Shown: positions 15,504-20,605 of the stretch, piece by piece
Layout: every line of letters begins with the position of its first letter
How positions within the stretch are numbered: position 1 is the stretch's first letter
DNA from: Muribaculaceae bacterium
Lineage (GTDB): Bacteria; Bacteroidota; Bacteroidia; Bacteroidales; Muribaculaceae
Length of the DNA stretch: 20,605 nucleotides
NCBI GenBank assembly: GCA_020026215.1
Contig: JAHHQT010000026.1
Span: 1-20,605 of the forward strand
Direction of reading: 5' to 3'
Notes under the pieces: model-generated
Told to the model about the DNA's origin: nothing
The model's input: the letters and a program-made list of their open reading frames with translations, nothing else
Database searches by the model: none
Translations under genes and position numbers: made by a program

Positions 15504-16958
15504 ATGGATTATTCACAGTTTATGATAATGCATCAGGAAATAGGCCTTTTGGTTGTATTCTTGTTGGTATTTTTGTTCGATACTTTTCTATCGAAAAACG
15601 TACAGTCTAAATTGTCTGTAGTAGCGTGTGTATTATTTGGAGCTTTCACAGTATATAGCTTTATTCAACCTGTTGAAGTAGGTGAAGCTTTTGCAGGCAT
15701 GTATGCAACATCTCCAATTGTTGGCGCAATCAAGAACATTCTCAATATCGGTATGTTCATCGTATTGCTTCAATCCATCAAATGGAATAACAGCGAATCA
15801 CAAATCGTTCGTCGTGGTGAGTTCATTGAATTGATGCTTCTTACTTTGTTCGGTATGTATTTGATGGTTTCAGCTCGTCACTTCATGTTGTTTATCATCG
15901 CTTTGGAAACAGCTTCATTGCCTCTTGCAGCTATGGTTGCATTTGATAAGAAAACATACGAATCTCACGAAGCAGCAGTTAAATACTTGTTTACTGCCAT
16001 GTTCTCTTCAGCCATCTATATGTTGGGTATTTCTTTCGTATATGGTCTGTCAGGAACTCTTTACTTCGGTGATATCGCACAACAAGTTGCAGGTGCAGAA
16101 ACAGACTTCTTGCTTTATGTTGCTTTGGCATTCGTTATTGCAGGTGTCGGTTTCAAAATCTCATTGGTTCCTTTCCACTTGTGGACAGCCGATGTTTACC
16201 AAGGTGCACCTACATCAGTCACTTCTTACTTGTCAGTTATCTCCAAAGGTGCAGCTGCATTTGCATCAATGGTAATTTTGACACAAGCATTTGGTGCTCT
16301 TTACAGCCAAGTATGGGAGTGGATGTTGTATGCATTGATTATCTTGACTATTACTCTTGGTAACTTGTTTGCCATCCGTCAAAACAATATGAAGAGATTC
16401 TTGGCTTTCTCATCAATCTCACAAGCAGGTTACATTATGCTTGGTGTCATTGCCAACGCTTCTGTAGGTATGGCTGCTCTTTCATACTATGTTTTGATTT
16501 ACATCTTCTCTAACCTTGCAGCATTCGGTGTTATTCAAGCTATTGAAAACGCCAAGGGCAAAATTGACATGAGCGATTACAACGGTTTGTACAAAACAAA
16601 CCCTAAATTGGCTTTTGCCATGATGCTTGCCATGTTCTCATTAGGTGGTATTCCTCCATTTGCAGGTTTCTTCAGCAAATTCTTCATCTTCTCTGCTGCT
16701 TTGCAAGAAGGAAGCGTTGCAATGTATGTTTTGGTGCTTATCGCTTTGATTAACACTATCATCTCATTGTACTACTATTTGCTTGTTGTTAAAGCAATGT
16801 TCATCAATCCTAATGACAACCCAATCGAGTCATTCAAGTCTCATTGGAGTGAACGTGCCGGTTTGGTTATCTGCGTAGCAGGTATCATTATTATCGGTTT
16901 GGTAAGTTGCATCTACGTTTGCTTGACAGATGCTGCCAACGTAAGTATGATGTTCTAG
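15504..16958 (+). CDS. nuoN: NADH-quinone oxidoreductase subunit N
   Basis: Antiporter-like pumping subunit next to NuoK (484 residues, about 14 helices). The channel residues are intact: Glu135 in IALETASLPLAAM, Lys218 in VGFKISLVPFHLW and Lys248 in SVISKGAA, matching E. coli Glu133, Lys217 and Lys247. The conserved PFHLWTADVYQGAPTSV stretch follows the TM7 lysine. It is the last nuo gene, 36 nt after nuoM, and is followed 28 nt later by a strong terminator that closes the respiratory gene run. Confidence 0.97.
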   Translation: MDYSQFMIMHQEIGLLVVFLLVFLFDTFLSKNVQSKLSVVACVLFGAFTVYSFIQPVEVGEAFAGMYATSPIVGAIKNILNIGMFIVLLQSIKWNNSESQIVRRGEFIELMLLTLFGMYLMVSARHFMLFIIALETASLPLAAMVAFDKKTYESHEAAVKYLFTAMFSSAIYMLGISFVYGLSGTLYFGDIAQQVAGAETDFLLYVALAFVIAGVGFKISLVPFHLWTADVYQGAPTSVTSYLSVISKGAAAFASMVILTQAFGALYSQVWEWMLYALIILTITLGNLFAIRQNNMKRFLAFSSISQAGYIMLGVIANASVGMAALSYYVLIYIFSNLAAFGVIQAIENAKGKIDMSDYNGLYKTNPKLAFAMMLAMFSLGGIPPFAGFFSKFFIFSAALQEGSVAMYVLVLIALINTIISLYYYLLVVKAMFINPNDNPIESFKSHWSERAGLVICVAGIIIIGLVSCIYVCLTDAANVSMMF

Positions 16959-16986
16959 TTACGTAATAAAATTGACTGATATATAG

Positions 16987-17034
16987 ATGCAGCCTACGAA
17001 TGCCAATAGGGTAGTCGCAGGCTGCATTTTTCTT
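16987..17034 (+). terminator. Intrinsic terminator after nuoN
   Basis: ATGCAGCCTaCGA (16987-16999) pairs with TCGcAGGCTGCAT (17015-17027): 12 pairs with one A/C mismatch and a 15-nt loop. TTTTTCTTT follows directly. It ends the nuo-atp gene run. The 18 nt left before the next gene show no TAnnTTTG element; I saw no promoter for that gene in the whole 94-nt gap. Confidence 0.92.
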
Positions 17035-17052
17035 TAAAATCTCTATTCACTT

Positions 17053-19749
17053 ATGAAATTAAAAAAACTATTATTGTTGCTTTTGCTTTTGACGGTATCG
17101 AATGTGTTTGCCGTGCAGAAGCCTTCTGTTGGAAAATTGGTGGAGATTACTGATTTGCAATCTGAATATCTTTCCAATAGAGAAGCTATGGTCTGGTTGC
17201 CTTCCGACTATAGCCCTAAAAGGAAATACGCCGTCATCTATATGCACGACGGACAAATGCTTTTTGATGCTACTGACTCTTGGAACCATCAAGAATGGAA
17301 AATTGATGAAGTGGCTGACCAGTTGCAAAAGGAAGGTGAAATGCAGAATACCATAGTTGTGGCTGTTTCGAATATTGCAGAAACGCGTTACCATGACTAT
17401 TTCCCTGAAAAAGTATTGGACTATCTTCCAACCAATACTGTCTCAAACGAAGAAAAATCAAAATTCGCTGCCGATGACTATTTGAAATTCATCGTGAATG
17501 AATTGAAACCTTATGTGGACAAGCATTTTCCTACTAAAAAGGATGCGAGTCATACATTCGTGATGGGTTCAAGCATGGGTGGTTTGATTTCACTATATGC
17601 GCTTTGTGAATATCCTAATGTGTTCGGTGGTGCTGCATGTCTTTCCACTCATTCTGTGATGGTCAATTCAGCAGACATCGCTATCGACGAAGTCAATACT
17701 TGGGCAAAAGCCTTCCGCGACTATTTGGAGGCAAATCTTCCCAAAGCCAATTCCAAGATTGTCTATATGGATAGAGGAGATGCTACTCTCGATGCTTTCT
17801 ATGTAGAAACTCAGACAGCCTTGGACGAACTGTTCAAAAACAAGGGCTGGGAATCTCCTTTCTATGTATCAAAAGTATTCCCGGGTGCAGCGCACATGGA
17901 AGCAGATTGGGCAAAACGCTTGTTTTCTCCGTTCTTGACTTTGGCTGCCCGTAAGGAAGCTGAAAAGATTGAACGTATTGACCCTCCATTCTGGTGGACA
18001 GGTATGAAAAATACAGAATTACAGTTGATGGTTTTCGGAACAAACATTTCTTTGTATGAACCTTCGATTGAATATCCTGGCGTAGAGGTGAAATCCGTTG
18101 AAAGATTGGAAAGCCCGAACTACATCCTGCTCTATCTTGATGTCGAAAATGCACAACCCGGTAAATTCAACATTACCTTCACTCAAGGCAAAAAGAAATT
18201 GGTGCATGAATATGAGTTGAAGGAAAGAAACGAGAATGCCGCTGCAAAAGTGGGCTTCGATTCATCTGATGTGATTTATTTGTTGATGCCTGATCGTTTT
18301 GCCAATGGTAATCCCGACAATGACACTATTTCAATGAAATTCCCATACAAGTTGAACCGAAAAGATGTTTCTGCCCGTCATGGAGGTGACTTGCAGGGAA
18401 TCACAGACAAGGCCGACTATTTGGCGGACTTGGGGGTAACAGCGCTTTGGACAACTCCGGTATTGGAAAATGATATGCATATCTATACCTATCATGGATA
18501 TGCTGCTACTGACTATTACAAAATTGATGCACGTTTGGGCTCAAATCAGGACTATGCCGATATGGTGTCTGCATTGCACAAACGCGGTATCAAAGTGATT
18601 ATGGATATGGTGTTTAATCACTGCGGTCTGCATCATCCTTGGTTGAAAGACCTTCCAACTGCTGATTGGGTGAATAACAACGAAGGCAAGTATGTGGGAA
18701 CTAACCACGACAAGAACGTCTATTTTGATCCCTATGCTGCGAAAATTGACCGCGACATGATGACAGACGGATGGTTCGTTCCAGAAATGCCTGACTTGAA
18801 CCAACGCAACAAGCATCTTGAAAAATATATGATTCAAAATTCAATCTGGTGGATTGAATTCGCTGATTTGAATGGTATCCGTCAAGATACCTATCCTTAT
18901 CCGCACAGTCCGATGATGGCTCGTTGGTGTAAGGCGGTATTTGACGAGTATCCTAACTTGAATATCGTGGGTGAGGTCATGACTCCGAATCCTATTGCCA
19001 CTGCCTATTGGCAGGATGGAAGCCGTTTGAACAAGAACGAAAAGACAGGCTTGAAAACAGTGATGGACTTCCATTTGCAGGCTATCGCTTCTAAGGCATT
19101 CAGCGAAGAAACTTATTGGGCAGGTGGTATGCAGACCATTTTTGAGCATTTCACCTACGATTTTTGCTATGAAGATGTCAATAACGTGATGCGTTTGTTG
19201 GAAAATCACGATACTGACCGTTTCTTGCCTGAAGAGCCTAAAAACTTGAAAGCCTTCAAGCAGGCTACAGCCTTGTTATTGACTATTCCGGGTATTCCTC
19301 AAATCTATTATGGCTTTGAATTTGCATTTAGTGGTTCGGCTCGTGTGGATTACGGATTTATTCGTCCTGACATGCCAGGCGGTTGGGAAGGAGATGAAGC
19401 TGATTATTTCAATAATGTCAATGTCCCCGAAATCAAGCAGGAAGCATTCAACTATATCAAGAAAGTATTAAATTGGCGCAAAGGCAATAAGGTGATTTCA
19501 GAAGGAACGATGAAACACTATGTCCCTCGCGAAGGTGTCTATGTCTATGAACGCTCATTGGACGGCAAGACCGTTATGGTAGTGATGAATGGAATGGAAA
19601 AGGCAGTTGAACTGCCGATGCAGCCTTATGCAGAAACTTTGAAAGGCAGAGTGAACGGTAGGGACATTATTACTGAAAAGGATTTCAATCTTTCAAATAC
19701 TTTGAGTTTGAAAGCAAAGGATGTTTTGATTCTTGAATTGCAGAACTAA
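17053..19749 (+). CDS. Exported esterase-GH13 amylase fusion (neopullulanase/SusA-like)
   Basis: An 898-residue exported starch-acting enzyme. Domains: signal peptide (1-20, with eight consecutive leucines and VFA before the likely cut); alpha/beta-hydrolase esterase of the enterochelin-esterase/esterase D type (about 25-300), nucleophile Ser174 in GSSMGG and probable catalytic His281 in GAAHME; cyclomaltodextrinase-type N-terminal sandwich (about 308-392, starting DPPFWWTGMKN); GH13 barrel (about 405-790); C-terminal beta domain. GH13 residues are complete: DMVFNH (518-523), nucleophile Asp612 in GIRQDTY, acid/base Glu641 in GEVM, and Asp720 in ENHDTDR. Region V reads MPDLN, the form intermediate between neopullulanases and oligo-1,6-glucosidases. 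There is no lipoprotein cysteine, so it is probably periplasmic. No SusC/SusD genes are in view. The acyl group removed by the esterase, if any, is unknown. Confidence 0.9.
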   Translation: MKLKKLLLLLLLLTVSNVFAVQKPSVGKLVEITDLQSEYLSNREAMVWLPSDYSPKRKYAVIYMHDGQMLFDATDSWNHQEWKIDEVADQLQKEGEMQNTIVVAVSNIAETRYHDYFPEKVLDYLPTNTVSNEEKSKFAADDYLKFIVNELKPYVDKHFPTKKDASHTFVMGSSMGGLISLYALCEYPNVFGGAACLSTHSVMVNSADIAIDEVNTWAKAFRDYLEANLPKANSKIVYMDRGDATLDAFYVETQTALDELFKNKGWESPFYVSKVFPGAAHMEADWAKRLFSPFLTLAARKEAEKIERIDPPFWWTGMKNTELQLMVFGTNISLYEPSIEYPGVEVKSVERLESPNYILLYLDVENAQPGKFNITFTQGKKKLVHEYELKERNENAAAKVGFDSSDVIYLLMPDRFANGNPDNDTISMKFPYKLNRKDVSARHGGDLQGITDKADYLADLGVTALWTTPVLENDMHIYTYHGYAATDYYKIDARLGSNQDYADMVSALHKRGIKVIMDMVFNHCGLHHPWLKDLPTADWVNNNEGKYVGTNHDKNVYFDPYAAKIDRDMMTDGWFVPEMPDLNQRNKHLEKYMIQNSIWWIEFADLNGIRQDTYPYPHSPMMARWCKAVFDEYPNLNIVGEVMTPNPIATAYWQDGSRLNKNEKTGLKTVMDFHLQAIASKAFSEETYWAGGMQTIFEHFTYDFCYEDVNNVMRLLENHDTDRFLPEEPKNLKAFKQATALLLTIPGIPQIYYGFEFAFSGSARVDYGFIRPDMPGGWEGDEADYFNNVNVPEIKQEAFNYIKKVLNWRKGNKVISEGTMKHYVPREGVYVYERSLDGKTVMVVMNGMEKAVELPMQPYAETLKGRVNGRDIITEKDFNLSNTLSLKAKDVLILELQN

Positions 19750-19770
19750 GACGATTCTTTTAAATATAGG

Positions 19771-19812
19771 AACGGCTATGGTATTGAAGGGTATCGTAGC
19801 CGTTTGTTTGTA
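19771..19812 (+). terminator. Probable terminator after the amylase gene
   Basis: AACGGCTATG (19771-19780) pairs with CGTAGCCGTT (19795-19804), ten pairs including one G-T wobble, with a 14-nt loop. The trailing sequence TGTTTGTAG is only moderately T-rich, so efficiency may be lower than for the other two terminators. Confidence 0.7.
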
Positions 19813-19843
19813 GTAAAGATAGGCAGCAAACGATAGTAGAAAT

Positions 19844-19888
19844 ACTCAAAGTTTAGCAAAAAAAACTCAAATGTGAAAAAAACTTAAA
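19844..19888 (+). repeat. Three ACTYAAA boxes with A-tracts upstream of promoter
   Basis: ACTCAAA at 19844-19850 and 19865-19871 and ACTTAAA at 19882-19888 are spaced 21 and 17 bp apart; the last two are each preceded by a run of A's (19858-19865 and 19876-19882). Such A-tract DNA is bent or can act as an upstream activating element. In A/T-rich intergenic DNA chance is a real alternative. Confidence 0.3.
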
Positions 19889-19908
19889 ATTAAAGAAACA
19901 AGGATTAA

Positions 19909-19923
19909 TTTTAAGTCTTAAAA
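19909..19923. repeat. Perfect inverted repeat at expected -33 region
   Basis: TTTTAAG-T-CTTAAAA is a perfect 7-bp inverted repeat around one base. It ends 24 bp before the -7 element, overlapping or just upstream of where the -33 box would lie. It could be a regulator binding site for the gene at 20005. As it is A/T-rich, the evidence is suggestive only. Confidence 0.35.
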
Positions 19924-19947
19924 ACATAGTATGGCTTAAATTTGTGT

Positions 19948-19955
19948 TATCTTTG
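19948..19955 (+). promoter_or_regulatory. Bacteroidales -7 promoter element
   Basis: TATCTTTG matches the Bacteroides primary-sigma -7 consensus TAnnTTTG exactly. No TTTG is seen at the usual -33 distance, so the promoter may be weak or activator-dependent. Transcription would begin around 19960-19963, giving a leader of roughly 45 nt to the ATG at 20005. This is the only exact match I found in the window's intergenic DNA. Confidence 0.7.
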
Positions 19956-19968
19956 TTGATTAATAGAG

Positions 19969-19980
19969 GCGAAATTTCGC
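19969..19980. repeat. Perfect 12-bp palindrome in 5' leader
   Basis: GCGAAATTTCGC is a perfect palindrome just after the predicted transcription start and 24 nt before the start codon of the last gene. Its position would suit a repressor site on DNA. As RNA it cannot form a stable hairpin, because it lacks a loop. Confidence 0.4.
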
Positions 19981-20004
19981 TATAGAATCTAATATATTAC
20001 CAAA

Positions 20005-20605
20005 ATGAAACTAACTGACGTATTCTTTGTGTTGACGGCATCGTTTGCTGCCTTCACAGCAAATGCCAATACATTTGTAATCAATGACAAAACTTATGAT
20101 TACGATGTTATCGAACAAAAAGAAATTGGTCCGGGCGTTGTATATAACCGAATCCGAATCCCTGAATATCCATTGAACATCAATTATACCACTGTGGATA
20201 TGAATAACCCTTATAATAGGATTGAGACATTTCAAGCAAATGATAAATTGGGGGGAACAGAGACTTTAGCTTCTGTTTATGAAAGAAAAAAATCCAGCGG
20301 AATGAAACCTTTGGCAGGCCAAAACGCCAATTTTTGGGTAGTTCCTACTCAAGGTATTTATTCTGACTTCAATATGGGAGGTACTTATAATGGTAACCTT
20401 TCAAATGGCAAAATCATCAGTGAAACCAATAGTCGCGCTGACCAATGGAACGGAGGTCCAACACGTACAGGTATTGTGGGCATTGACAAAGACAAGAAAG
20501 TATGGTTGGAATCCATGGCTTGGGAGGGCGTTGTTTCTTCTTCAAAATGGGGCGCTGAAACCAACGAATTTGCTAAAACCAACAATTTCTGCCGTTCAAC
20601 AGGTG
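20005..20605 (+). CDS. Exported phosphodiester glycosidase-like protein (3' partial)
   Basis: An open frame of 200 codons that runs off the window end. Residues 1-21 look like a signal peptide (MKLTDVFFVLTASFAAFTANA, cut after ANA). The mature part shows a pattern I associate with the phosphodiester glycosidase (NAGPA, COG4632/DUF2233) family: GPGVVYNRIRIPEYPLN, then a strand with VDMNNPYNRIE, a spaced GGTETLASVYERKK segment and AGQNANFWVV, equivalent to the family's AgvNa.yF core. Members hydrolyse sugar-1-phosphodiester bonds, for example in wall or surface polymers, but the substrate here is unknown. It has its own promoter and a palindrome in its leader, so it is independent of the upstream amylase. 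The family call is moderate, because the catalytic C-terminal half is outside the window. Confidence 0.6.
   Translation, partial: MKLTDVFFVLTASFAAFTANANTFVINDKTYDYDVIEQKEIGPGVVYNRIRIPEYPLNINYTTVDMNNPYNRIETFQANDKLGGTETLASVYERKKSSGMKPLAGQNANFWVVPTQGIYSDFNMGGTYNGNLSNGKIISETNSRADQWNGGPTRTGIVGIDKDKKVWLESMAWEGVVSSSKWGAETNEFAKTNNFCRSTG

Noticed and set aside
18841..19209. 122-codon minus-strand open frame inside the amylase gene
   Set aside because: Antisense to the GH13 catalytic core, which is clearly coding on the plus strand; His/Ile-rich shadow.
1..20605. CRISPR arrays, tRNA genes, insertion sequences or phage genes
   Set aside because: No regularly spaced repeats, cloverleaf-like sequences, transposase motifs or terminal inverted repeats were seen on reading the window.

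Overview
The window looks like chromosomal DNA of a Bacteroidales bacterium (Bacteroides/Prevotella relatives). The signs are a complex I gene set with fused nuoCD and no nuoE, nuoF or nuoG; an ATP synthase cluster in the order atpD-C-B-E-F-H-A-G; almost no Shine-Dalgarno sequences, with A/T-rich leaders instead; one exact TAnnTTTG-type -7 promoter element; and a SusA-like periplasmic amylase. No tRNA, rRNA, CRISPR array or insertion sequence was seen. The genus cannot be fixed from the sequence alone.

Positions 1-16958 are a dense run of 18 plus-strand genes. The order is nuoA (5' end cut off), nuoB, nuoCD, nuoH, then the complete eight-gene F1Fo ATP synthase set (atpD, atpC, atpB, atpE, atpF, atpH, atpA, atpG), then nuoI, nuoJ, nuoK, nuoL, nuoM, nuoN. 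The whole ATP synthase cluster therefore sits inside the nuo operon, between nuoH and nuoI. Gaps are 1-48 nt except after atpG, where a 105-nt gap holds a convincing intrinsic terminator. No promoter is visible before atpD or nuoI. The proton pump and the proton-driven ATP synthase thus appear to share one transcriptional environment, with a possible attenuation point in the middle.

The complex I is the 11-subunit-type core (10 genes because C and D are fused) without the NADH-oxidising module, so its electron donor is unknown. Two residues usually considered essential seem to be replaced: the quinone-site tyrosine of NuoD (Leu251 of NuoCD) and the TM7 lysine of NuoM (Leu222). NuoI carries an unusual Ala/Pro/Lys-rich tail of about 50 residues. 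The ATP synthase has a proton-type c subunit, an epsilon without its C-terminal helices, a beta with an inserted segment, and an a subunit with a signal peptide and a long exported N-terminal domain.

Positions 16959-20605 leave energy metabolism. After a strong terminator there is an 898-residue exported protein joining an alpha/beta-hydrolase esterase domain to a SusA/neopullulanase-like GH13 amylase. A 255-nt intergenic region follows, with a terminator, several short repeats and a Bacteroidales-type promoter. The last gene is an exported protein resembling phosphodiester glycosidases (NAGPA family), cut off by the window end.
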